DNA from: Acetobacteraceae bacterium
Lineage (GTDB): Bacteria; Pseudomonadota; Alphaproteobacteria; Acetobacterales; Acetobacteraceae
Length of the DNA stretch: 5,300 bases
Direction: 5' to 3'
Assembly: GCA_030039695.1 (NCBI GenBank)
Contig: JASHVB010000766.1
Location: 1 to 5,300 of the forward strand
Part shown: positions 1-5,300 of the stretch, piece after piece
How positions within the stretch are numbered: the stretch's first letter is position 1
How the letters are laid out: every line of letters starts with the position of its first letter
Notes under the pieces: model-generated
The model's input: the letters and a program-made list of their open reading frames with translations, nothing else
Told to the model about the DNA's origin: nothing
Database searches by the model: none
Position numbers and translations under genes: made by a program

Positions 1-217
1 AACATTGAGATCGTCATCATCAACGAAGGCGACCGCCAAGCTTCGAGGAGGAACTGGCGCAGGACGTGATTGAGATCATCACGGTGTTCAGCGCCCGCCT
101 CCACGGCAGCCGCAGTCACAAGACCAAGCGTCTGCTCAACGAACCGACTGAAGGCAAGGAGACCGAAGACTCCGGCGATCCCACCGAGGTTGCCCGCCGC
201 GTCCGCACGCGAGACGG
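1..217 (+). pseudogene. IS607-family serine recombinase (TnpA), C-terminal remnant, frameshifted
   Basis: This is the C-terminal part of the small serine recombinase (resolvase/invertase fold) that mobilises IS607-type elements; the N-terminal part lies beyond the left edge. Frame 1 reads NIEIVIINEGDRQAS and hits a stop at 67-69. The family continuation FEEELAQDVIEIITVFSARL, then HGSRSHKTKRLL, appears in frame 3 from position 42. Joining the two needs one extra base near 40-42, so a one-base deletion has broken the gene. The block VIEIITVFSARLxGSRSHK is the signature recognised for this family. No stop occurs in frame 3 until 384-386, beyond the likely end of the recombinase, so the terminus is uncertain. 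The right limit is placed where the neighbouring YbhB-like homology begins (about 218-221). No tnpB accompanies it. The family call is confident; exact borders are not. Confidence 0.8.
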
Positions 218-220
218 CAT

Positions 221-415
221 CTCCGTCCCAGCCGGCGCGCCCGACCACGACAGAGCGGGCGAGCGGTCGCCTCCAGCGCAGCCGAAACCGTTGAACACCT
301 GTGCCATCGGGATAGTGCCGCCGGGACGGAAGGCGGACGTGGTGACGGTGAAGCCGGTGGCCAGTGCCGGAGACGCGAGGATGTAGAAGCTGGCGGCGAG
401 GATGTGTCGTCCCAT
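221..415 (-). pseudogene. YbhB/YbcL-family (PEBP-like) secreted protein, N-terminal remnant
   Basis: The first 65 residues of a YbhB/YbcL Raf-kinase-inhibitor-like protein (phosphatidylethanolamine-binding fold) are preserved on the - strand. They start with an ATG at 415-413 preceded by a strong Shine-Dalgarno sequence. Residues 1-20 form a short signal peptide (ILAASFYILASPALA). Then come FTVTTSAFRPGGTIP, NGFGCAGGDRSPALSW and SGAPAGTE, which match the family's opening strands and its SPxLSWxGxPAGT motif. The expected continuation (a V/L-x-V-x-D-PDAP strand followed by a WxHW-type motif) is absent. After Glu65 the frame continues for 34 unrelated residues read antisense to the recombinase remnant, so the gene is truncated at about 221. 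Full family members are about 150-200 residues. The physiological role of this family in bacteria is poorly defined, and this copy is presumably inactive. Confidence 0.8.
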
Positions 416-420
416 GGTTG

Positions 421-427
421 CCTCCCT
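421..427 (-). promoter_or_regulatory. Shine-Dalgarno of the truncated YbhB-like gene
   Basis: The - strand reads AGGGAGG, then five bases (CAACC), then ATG. This fixes the start of the YbhB-like remnant at 415 and shows its 5' end is original sequence rather than a junction product. Confidence 0.7.
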
Positions 428-473
428 CTTTCTGCGACAGCGCAGCGGGCTGCCTCGACGCCCACGAGATCAG

Positions 474-665
474 CTACCGCGCGTTGGCTGGCACTTCATG
501 CGCCCACAACGCCTTTCGCCAATGCGATGCAACCGTTAACGTCGCGACGATGCCAATAGCTGCGTAAACTGTCGTAGTAACGGCAAAGCCCACCTGTTCG
601 ATCAGCACGCCGGCGGCCATCAATCCGAATGGCAGGCCGTAAATCGCCATCATGCGCAGCCCTGA
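474..665 (-). pseudogene. MFS transporter, C-terminal remnant
   Basis: The - strand encodes about 62 residues that read like the last two membrane helices and cytoplasmic tail of a major facilitator transporter. GLRMMAIYGLPFGLMAAGVL resembles the loop-to-helix-11 region, VGFAVTTTVYAAIGIVATLTV gives helix 12, and the tail SHWRKALWAHEVPANAR ends at a TAG (476-474). The reading frame extends upstream to 716, but those 18 residues (rich in Pro, Arg and Ser) are not membrane-like, so the homology seems to begin near 660-665. No partner N-terminal MFS sequence exists upstream on this strand, so this is a decayed or rearranged gene, not a small protein. Its stop is 58 bp from the start of the co-oriented YbhB-like gene, suggesting the two were once neighbours. 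It is unrelated in position and strand to the intact MFS gene at 2893-4224. Confidence 0.6.
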
Positions 666-979
666 CACGGTCCGAACTGGGTGAGGCGGACCAGCACGCT
701 CGGATTTGGATCGCACAGCGGCACGGCAGGTGTCGCGATGACGTCGCGACGAAGTTTCACGCGCGGGCCGCCACGTCCTACCCCTCGCGCTGACCGTGTA
801 CCCGGCACCGCGCGTTCATCGGTCTGCGCAAAAGGACGGTTCCTCTGTTGGATGGCCTTGGTGGCTTGACGCGGAACGTAACCGCAGCAGGGCTGCACCT
901 CAACCCGGACGGACACGCCCCGGACCAGCGGGCTCGCGGCACTCTGGCGCTGCCGTCCAACCGGTGTAGCCTGTGCTCC
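666..979. other. Gene-poor stretch before the dehydratase
   Basis: I see no supportable gene in this 314-base stretch. It contains a short 7-bp inverted repeat (GTCGCGA at 732-738, TCGCGAC at 744-750) and a lone TTGACG at 866-871 without a plausible -10 at normal spacing. The dehydratase frame is open back to a TTG at 848, but the extra 44 residues do not resemble the family. The - strand shows a fragment (ATPAVPLCDPNP near 690-740) too short to assign. Any promoter for the downstream gene should lie here, but none can be named. Confidence 0.5.
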
Positions 980-2677
980 ATGAGCACAGAACCGAAGCGC
1001 GGCCTGGCCCGCAACACCGCCAACTACGGCGATCGCGATTTCGCACTCTATTTGCGCCGGTCTTTTGCCAAGTCCATGGGCTACTCACAGACGATGCTGG
1101 ACCGGCCGGTCGTCGGCATCGTCGATACCGCCAGCGACTACAACAACTGCCACCGCACGCTGCCCGCGCTGGTGGAGGCTGCAAAGCGCGGCGTGCTCGC
1201 CGCCGGCGGCCTCCCGCTCGCCTTTCCCACGGTCTCGCTCTGCGAGCCGTCGCTGTTCCCCTGTTCCATGCACTACCGCAACCTTGCCGCGCTCGACACC
1301 GAGGCGATGCTGTTTGCACAGCCGATGGACGCCGCGGTGCTGATCGGGGGTTGTGACAAGACAGTGCCGGCGCAGTTGATGGCCGCCGCGTCGGCGGACG
1401 TTCCGTGTGTGCAGTTGGTCACCGGGCCGATGCTGGCGACGCCATTCCAGGGAGAGCGTTTGTCGGCTTGCACAGATTGCCGCCGCTACTGGGCGGCCTA
1501 TCGGGCCGGACGCGTCAGCCAGGACCGGATCGGCCAAATCGAGGGAAGATTAGCGACCACCGCCGGCACCTGCGGCGTCATGGGCACCGCTTCCACCATG
1601 GGGTGCCTCGCCGAGACGCTGGGCATGGTGCCGCTGGGACACGGATCCATACCCGCAGTGCACGCCGACCGGCTGCGCGCCGCGGAGGACGCCGGTGCGC
1701 TGGCGGTGAAGCTGATTACGCAGCCGATTCGGCCGTCGGAGATCATCACGCCGGAGTCGGTGGAGAACGCGCTGCGCGTGTTGCTGGCACTGGGCGGCTC
1801 GACCAATGCGCTGATCCACCTGACCGCCGTCGCCGGCCGCCGTGGCATCCGTGTCGATCTGGCGCGGCTCAACGAGTTGTCTGACACCACGCCGGTGTTG
1901 GTCGATCTCAAGCCGACTGGTGAAGGCTACATGGAGGATTTCCACGCCGCCGGTGGCATGCCCGCGTTGCTGTGGGAACTGCGCGATCTGCTGCATCTCG
2001 ATTGTCGCGATGTCACCGGCGTGCCGCTGCGCGGACGCTTGGCGGAGCCGGAATTCGTCGACCGCCGCTATATCCGTGCGCGCAACGAACCGGTCTCGCC
2101 CCTGGGCGGTCTGGTCGCGCTGTTCGGTTCGCTTGCACCCCGTGGCGCCATCGTGAAGCGCTCAGCCGCCACGCCTGCGCTGTTCGAGATTGAGTCCCGC
2201 GCCGTGGTGTTTGATGGGCTGGAGGATCTGGCGAACCGCATCGATGACTCGGCCCTGGACGTGACGCAGAACGACATTCTGGTGCTGAAGAATGCTGGCC
2301 CACTGACCCCGGCCGGCATGCCGGAAGCCGGCTATCTGCCGATCCCACAGAAATTGGCACGCGCCGGCGTAAAGGACATGGTACGAATGAGCGACTGCCG
2401 GATGTCCGGCACCGCATTTGGCACGATCGTGCTGCATATCACGCCGGAGGCCGCGGCGGGGGGCGCTTTGGGCCTCGTGGAAAGCGGGGACCGAATTCGT
2501 ATGTCTGTTGCGCGGCGTACGTTAGACTTGCTGGTGGACGATGCGACGTTGGCGCGTCGCCGTGCTGCGTGGCGCCCGCCCGAACGGCCACGCCGTGGCT
2601 GGGACCGATTCGTTGCCGAGCAAGTGCTGCAGGCGGACGAAGGCTGCGATCTGGCGATGATGCGTGCTGGGGGCTGA
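980..2677 (+). CDS. IlvD/EDD-family [2Fe-2S] dehydratase, sugar-acid type
   Basis: This 565-residue cytoplasmic enzyme is predicted to dehydrate a polyhydroxy (sugar) acid to a 2-keto-3-deoxy acid, or less likely 2,3-dihydroxy acids of branched-chain amino acid synthesis. Iron-sulfur ligands sit at Cys57 (SDYNNCHR), Cys125 (GGCDKTVP) and Cys198 (AGTCGVMG). Asp126-Lys127 match the Mg2+ ligand and carbamylated lysine, and Ser476 in RMSGTAFG matches the catalytic serine of L-arabinonate dehydratase. The LGGSTNALIHL block (271-281) and the C-terminal QADEGCD (551-557) are also family hallmarks. The GGCDKTVPAQLMAAAS wording is nearer to sugar-acid dehydratases than to biosynthetic IlvD, hence no ilvD symbol. 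Length is typical of the family. ATG 980 is chosen because homology begins soon after it; no clear Shine-Dalgarno is visible, and an upstream TTG (848) would add 44 unrelated residues. Extra cysteines include a C164-x2-C167 pair. An MFS symporter follows. The substrate is unknown. Confidence 0.9.
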   Translation: MSTEPKRGLARNTANYGDRDFALYLRRSFAKSMGYSQTMLDRPVVGIVDTASDYNNCHRTLPALVEAAKRGVLAAGGLPLAFPTVSLCEPSLFPCSMHYRNLAALDTEAMLFAQPMDAAVLIGGCDKTVPAQLMAAASADVPCVQLVTGPMLATPFQGERLSACTDCRRYWAAYRAGRVSQDRIGQIEGRLATTAGTCGVMGTASTMGCLAETLGMVPLGHGSIPAVHADRLRAAEDAGALAVKLITQPIRPSEIITPESVENALRVLLALGGSTNALIHLTAVAGRRGIRVDLARLNELSDTTPVLVDLKPTGEGYMEDFHAAGGMPALLWELRDLLHLDCRDVTGVPLRGRLAEPEFVDRRYIRARNEPVSPLGGLVALFGSLAPRGAIVKRSAATPALFEIESRAVVFDGLEDLANRIDDSALDVTQNDILVLKNAGPLTPAGMPEAGYLPIPQKLARAGVKDMVRMSDCRMSGTAFGTIVLHITPEAAAGGALGLVESGDRIRMSVARRTLDLLVDDATLARRRAAWRPPERPRRGWDRFVAEQVLQADEGCDLAMMRAGG

Positions 2678-2721
2678 ACCGGCAGGCCGCGACACGACCG
2701 CCGCGCTCCTCCGCCTTGCCA

Positions 2722-2778
2722 CTCGGCCGACGCCGCGCGCATGATCGCCGCGGCCGAGCTGCGGTTATCGCCTCGGCC
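2722..2778 (+). promoter_or_regulatory. Competing hairpin arms between dehydratase and transporter genes
   Basis: The central arm CGGCCGAG (2751-2758) can pair perfectly either with the upstream CTCGGCCG (2722-2729, 8 bp, 21-base loop) or with the downstream CTCGGCC (2772-2778, 7 bp, 13-base loop). The two structures exclude each other, as in attenuators or processing sites. There is no U-rich tract after either hairpin, so an intrinsic terminator is not supported. In GC-rich DNA such repeats can arise by chance, and no ligand or leader peptide is evident. The rest of the 215-base gap (2678-2892) shows nothing else apart from the transporter's ribosome binding site. Confidence 0.3.
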
Positions 2779-2892
2779 ACTCCACCAATCGTGCCGGCGC
2801 CGTGCGGCCTGATCCCCGCCATGCCGCGTGGGATAGGTGCGTCTTGCGACCGAAACGAAACGCGGACGCCGTGATCCGCGTGAGGAGGAAAC

Positions 2893-4224
2893 ATGGGCGA
2901 TACGACACAAACCGCGGCCGGACCTTTATCCTTTGTCCGCACATTCACCCGCTATCAATGGATGGTGTTCCTGGTCGTCTGGCTGGGCTGGACGCTTGAC
3001 GGCACCGATTTTGGCTTGTTCTCGCTCGTCCTGAAACCAGCGTTGACGGAACTGCTGGGAGGCCACGCCAGCATCGCTGACATCGGCCGGGTCGGTGGAC
3101 TGCTTGCCATGATCAGCCTGCTCGGCTGGGCGCTGGGCGGCTTCTTGTTCGGCGTCATCGCCGACTATGTCGGCCGCGTCCGCGCACTGGCGCTGAGCAT
3201 CGCCATCGTTGCGGTCTTCACCGGGTTGCAAGGGCTCGCGCAAAATGTGGTGGTGTTCGGTGCGCTGCGCTTCCTTACCGGCGTTGGCACCGGCGCCGAG
3301 ATCGTCATCGGCATTCCTCTGGTGGCGGAAGTTTTCGCCGATACGCAGCGAGCCAAGGTGCTCGGCATCATGATGACAGGCGGCGGACTTGGTACACTGA
3401 TCGGCGGGCAGATCTATGCCTGGGTGGGTGGATACGGCTGGCGCTACGTTATGTTCACCGGCGTGCTGCCGGCGCTGGTGCTGCTCCTGGTCCGCCGCGG
3501 CATGGCCGAGCCTGAGCGGTTTGAAGTGGTGCGCGCCCGCCGTCAGGCGCTGAAGTTGGCTCGCACCGTCAGTGATGAAGATAGGTCGTTCCTCAGCTTC
3601 GTGCCGGTTCAATTGTTCAACAGGGAACTGCGCTATTGGACGTTTGTCGGCGTGTTGTTCTGCGTCGGCACCCTGTTGGCGATCTGGACCAGCAATATCT
3701 GGCTGCCAACGATCCAGGGCCAGATGCTGGCGCGCCAGGGCATAACAGGCGCGGCGGCCGCACCACTGATCGGCCACGGCATGATGCTGTGGGGATTAGG
3801 CGGCATTGCCGGCTACGCTGCGTTCGGCTTCATCGCCGACGGCTTCGGGCGGCGTTCGAGCGTCGTATTCTATAACGTAGGAACAATGGTAGCCGGCCTC
3901 TACCTGTATCTCGGCCTGCACGACTGGACATTCTATCCTTATGTGTTGCCGGTGTTCGGCTTCTTCGTGTTCGGCGTGTTCTCTGGCCACGCGGTCTATC
4001 TACCGGAACTGTTCCCGACGCATGTGCGCGCGACCGCCGTCTCGTTCTGCAATGGCTCGGGTCGGGTGATCACCAGCTTCGGTCCGCTGGTCGCAGGGTT
4101 GCTGGCCGCCCCGTTCGGCGGCGACTTCGCGAGGGCGACGGCATTCATGACCTGCTTCGCGCTGCTGTCGATCGTGGCCATGGCGCTTGGACGCGAAACG
4201 CGGGACGACGAATTACCCCGCTGA
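2893..4224 (+). CDS. MFS metabolite:H+ symporter (sugar-acid/aromatic-acid symporter type)
   Basis: This 443-residue inner-membrane protein is predicted to import an organic acid with protons. Twelve hydrophobic segments can be placed at about 22-44, 66-90, 98-116, 120-143, 155-178, 185-201, 249-270, 292-315, 324-342, 346-366, 385-407 and 413-433, with a cytoplasmic loop at 202-248. MFS motif A occurs twice: GVIADYVGRVR (87-97) after helix 2 and GFIADGFGRRS (312-322) after helix 8. LDGTDFGLF in helix 1 (Asp36, Asp39) recalls the acidic pair of the aromatic acid:H+ symporter family. RFLTGVGTGAE (126-136) and YLPELFPTHVRATAVSF (369-385) are typical of the sugar/metabolite symporter group. AGGAGG (2883-2888) lies four bases before the ATG, a strong ribosome binding site. 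It follows the dehydratase gene in the same direction, so it probably supplies that enzyme's substrate. The exact substrate cannot be inferred. Confidence 0.9.
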   Translation: MGDTTQTAAGPLSFVRTFTRYQWMVFLVVWLGWTLDGTDFGLFSLVLKPALTELLGGHASIADIGRVGGLLAMISLLGWALGGFLFGVIADYVGRVRALALSIAIVAVFTGLQGLAQNVVVFGALRFLTGVGTGAEIVIGIPLVAEVFADTQRAKVLGIMMTGGGLGTLIGGQIYAWVGGYGWRYVMFTGVLPALVLLLVRRGMAEPERFEVVRARRQALKLARTVSDEDRSFLSFVPVQLFNRELRYWTFVGVLFCVGTLLAIWTSNIWLPTIQGQMLARQGITGAAAAPLIGHGMMLWGLGGIAGYAAFGFIADGFGRRSSVVFYNVGTMVAGLYLYLGLHDWTFYPYVLPVFGFFVFGVFSGHAVYLPELFPTHVRATAVSFCNGSGRVITSFGPLVAGLLAAPFGGDFARATAFMTCFALLSIVAMALGRETRDDELPR

Positions 4225-4234
4225 TTTCTGATTG

Positions 4235-4311
4235 CCTGTCATCGCTTGGGCGCGCGGCCGGCGGGTGCCGGTTCCAGTGCTCGGACGAGGCGCGTCCCCC
4301 GCGATGACAGG
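4235..4311. repeat. 77-nt imperfect palindrome, possible dispersed repeat or terminator
   Basis: Perfect 11-bp outer arms CCTGTCATCGC (4235-4245) and GCGATGACAGG (4301-4311) enclose a further stem. After a 2x2 internal loop, GGG (4248-4250) pairs with CCC (4296-4298). After a single-base bulge (4295), CGCGC (4251-4255) pairs with GCGCG (4290-4294). Inside, CCGGC (4258-4262) and GCCGG (4267-4271) form a small hairpin with a four-base loop, so a branched fold is possible. The element begins 10 bases after the transporter stop codon, where a terminator would sit, but no T-run follows on either side. Its length and paired-arm structure resemble palindromic intergenic repeats of proteobacteria. 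Only one copy is in the window, so repeat status is inference. Confidence 0.55.
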
Positions 4312-4598
4312 ACGCGGCAGCGACGCAGGCCGGCGCAGCTGTTCCGAACCGCGAAGCTGATCGTGATGCACTGCAGCAGACTTATCCACTGATCGGGATG
4401 ATTGGTCGTCATACCGTCCATTGCCGGCGCACGAGCCGGTTGACCTCGGCCCGGATCGGCCACCTTCCATTTCGTACTTCACAAGTTTGCCCTTGACAGT
4501 TTTGTTAAACTCGCTGGGATCGCGTGTCCCGCTGTGGCGCTCCAGCGCGGGATTCACTAGTCAGCGCGCGCTCTTGGTCATAAATGGGGAGATAGTCG
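4312..4598 (+). promoter_or_regulatory. Intergenic region upstream of pstS with weak promoter candidate
   Basis: This is the leader region of pstS and contains no gene I can support. The best promoter-like feature is an extended -10, TG-T-TAAACT at 4503-4511, about 90 bases before the start codon. Its -35 position is poor. A consensus-like TTGACA (4493-4498) lies too near to serve this -10 and lacks a good -10 of its own. TTCACA (4478-4483) and TTGACA form loose direct repeats 15 bases apart. This is not the 11-base period expected of a PhoB box, so PhoB control, usual for pstS, is not demonstrated here. A small hairpin (CCGGC 4424-4428, GCCGG 4435-4439) is also present. Confidence 0.25.
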
Positions 4599-5300
4599 AT
4601 GCAGGTTCGGTTCGGAGCCCGCCGATTGGCATGTGCGCTCCTGCTGGCGGCCTTTGCCGGTTTGACCAGCGTTGCCGGCGCCATGGCAGCAGATAGCGGA
4701 CATCTGCTGGAGACCGGTTCCAGCCTGCTTTACCCACTGTTCAATCTGTGGGTCCCGGTCTTCCAGAAGACCCACCCGCACGTACAGATCACGACCCAGA
4801 GTACCGGTAGCGGCACCGGCATCGCTCAATCCGTCTCAGGCCTTGCACAGCTCGGCGCGTCCGACGCCTATCTCAGCAATGCGCTGATGCAGAAGAACCC
4901 GGGCATGCTGAACATTCCGCTGGCGATCTCCAGCCAGATGGTCAACTTCAACATTCCCGGGTTGAACAATGTGCACCTGAATCTCAGCGGCCCGGTGCTC
5001 GCCGATATCTACACCGGTCACATCACCAAGTGGAACGATCCCGCAATTACCAAGCTCAATCCGGGCGTCAAGCTGCCTAACCAGACCATCGTACCGGTGC
5101 ACCGCACGGACGGCAGCGGCGACACCTTCATCTTCACCCAGTACCTCTCCTTCTCGACCCCCGAATGGGGCAACAGCGTCGGCTACGGCACCACGATCTC
5201 CTGGCCCCCGGTCCAGGGCGGCATCGGCGCCATCGGCAACCCGGGCATGGTCCAGGCCTGCGGCCAGACCCCCGGCTCGCTCGCCTATATCGGCGTCAGC
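4599..5300 (+). CDS. pstS: Phosphate ABC transporter substrate-binding protein PstS (partial, 3' end outside window)
   Basis: These are the first 234 codons of the periplasmic phosphate-binding protein that feeds the PstCAB importer; the frame is open at the window edge. Residues 1-30 are a Sec signal peptide: basic start MQVRFGARR, hydrophobic core LLLAAFAGLTSVAG, and likely cleavage after AMA (about 30-31), with no convincing lipobox. Phosphate-site segments follow in order: ETGSSLLYPL (38-47), STGSGTG (68-74), LGASDAYLS (85-93) and HRTDGSGDTFIFTQYL (168-183). By alignment with E. coli PstS, Arg169, Ser173 and Gly174 are the anion-binding residues, while Asp175 occupies the position of Thr141. 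DGSGDTF and the later CGQTPGSLAYIGVS (221-234) recall mycobacterial PstS1. A GGGGAG sequence (4586-4591) seven bases before ATG 4599 supports the start. Full family members are about 340-370 residues, so roughly the last third is missing. It is probably a separate transcription unit from the dehydratase/transporter pair. Confidence 0.93.
   Translation, partial: MQVRFGARRLACALLLAAFAGLTSVAGAMAADSGHLLETGSSLLYPLFNLWVPVFQKTHPHVQITTQSTGSGTGIAQSVSGLAQLGASDAYLSNALMQKNPGMLNIPLAISSQMVNFNIPGLNNVHLNLSGPVLADIYTGHITKWNDPAITKLNPGVKLPNQTIVPVHRTDGSGDTFIFTQYLSFSTPEWGNSVGYGTTISWPPVQGGIGAIGNPGMVQACGQTPGSLAYIGVS

Noticed and set aside
732..750. Short inverted/direct repeat GTCGCGA-TGACG-TCGCGAC.
   Set aside because: The motif is self-complementary and CG-rich, likely to recur by chance in this DNA (GTCGCGAC is also at 541-548), with no gene start nearby.
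665..760. On the - strand a stretch reading DVIATPAVPLCDPNP followed by VLVRLTQF, reminiscent of an amidase C-terminal region.
   Set aside because: About 25 residues with one generic TPAVP motif is too little. The surrounding frame is rich in Arg and Pro and shows no further family sequence.
848..979. TTG at 848 as start of a longer, 609-residue dehydratase.
   Set aside because: The 44 added residues do not resemble the family, whose homology begins after ATG 980. TTG is a rare start, and no well-spaced ribosome binding site supports it.
2926..3777. A 283-residue open frame on the - strand opposite the MFS gene.
   Set aside because: It is a high-GC antisense shadow: its composition (Gln, His, Ala, Asp rich, no fold-like pattern) mirrors the hydrophobic codons of the real transporter gene.
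4478..4503. Possible PhoB box upstream of pstS (TTCACAAGTTT and TTGACAGTTTT).
   Set aside because: The repeats are 15 rather than 11 bases apart and match the CTGTCAT consensus only loosely. They are kept only as a note on the promoter region.
4213..4557. A 114-residue open frame on the - strand across the MFS-pstS gap.
   Set aside because: It has no recognisable domain and spans the palindrome. Its composition is typical of random high-GC frames.

Overview
This is a GC-rich bacterial window with long GC-biased ORFs, an MFS symporter, a periplasmic phosphate-binding protein with an ordinary Sec signal peptide, and no archaeal or eukaryotic features. A proteobacterium is the best guess, perhaps an alphaproteobacterium of the Acetobacteraceae type. 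That placement is inference from gene style only, because there is no rRNA or other taxonomic marker.

Positions 1-979 look like a decayed accessory boundary. The left edge holds the C-terminal end of an IS607-type serine recombinase on the + strand, broken by an apparent one-base deletion near 40-42. It abuts the N-terminal part of a secreted YbhB/YbcL (PEBP-like) protein on the - strand, whose gene stops matching its family at about 221. Next on the - strand is the C-terminal tail of an MFS transporter (474 to about 665). Roughly 665-979 holds nothing recognisable.

Positions 980-4224 form an intact catabolic pair on the + strand. A 565-residue IlvD/EDD-family [2Fe-2S] dehydratase of the sugar-acid type has all three cluster cysteines, the CDK metal/carbamyl-lysine motif and the catalytic serine. 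A 443-residue, 12-TM MFS metabolite:H+ symporter follows 215 bp later. The simplest reading is uptake of a sugar acid or other polyhydroxy acid by the symporter, followed by dehydration to a 2-keto-3-deoxy acid. The substrate cannot be read from the sequence. The gap between the genes contains mutually exclusive hairpin arms.

Positions 4225-4598 are intergenic. A striking 77-nt imperfect palindrome with 11-bp perfect outer arms starts 10 bases after the MFS stop codon and may act as a terminator and/or be a dispersed palindromic repeat. A weak extended -10 promoter candidate lies about 90 bp before the next gene.

Positions 4599-5300 hold the first 234 codons of pstS, the periplasmic phosphate-binding protein of the Pst ABC transporter, running off the right edge. 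Its binding-loop wording resembles mycobacterial PstS1 more than E. coli PstS. I found no CRISPR array, RNA gene or complete mobile element, and no convincing new biological system.
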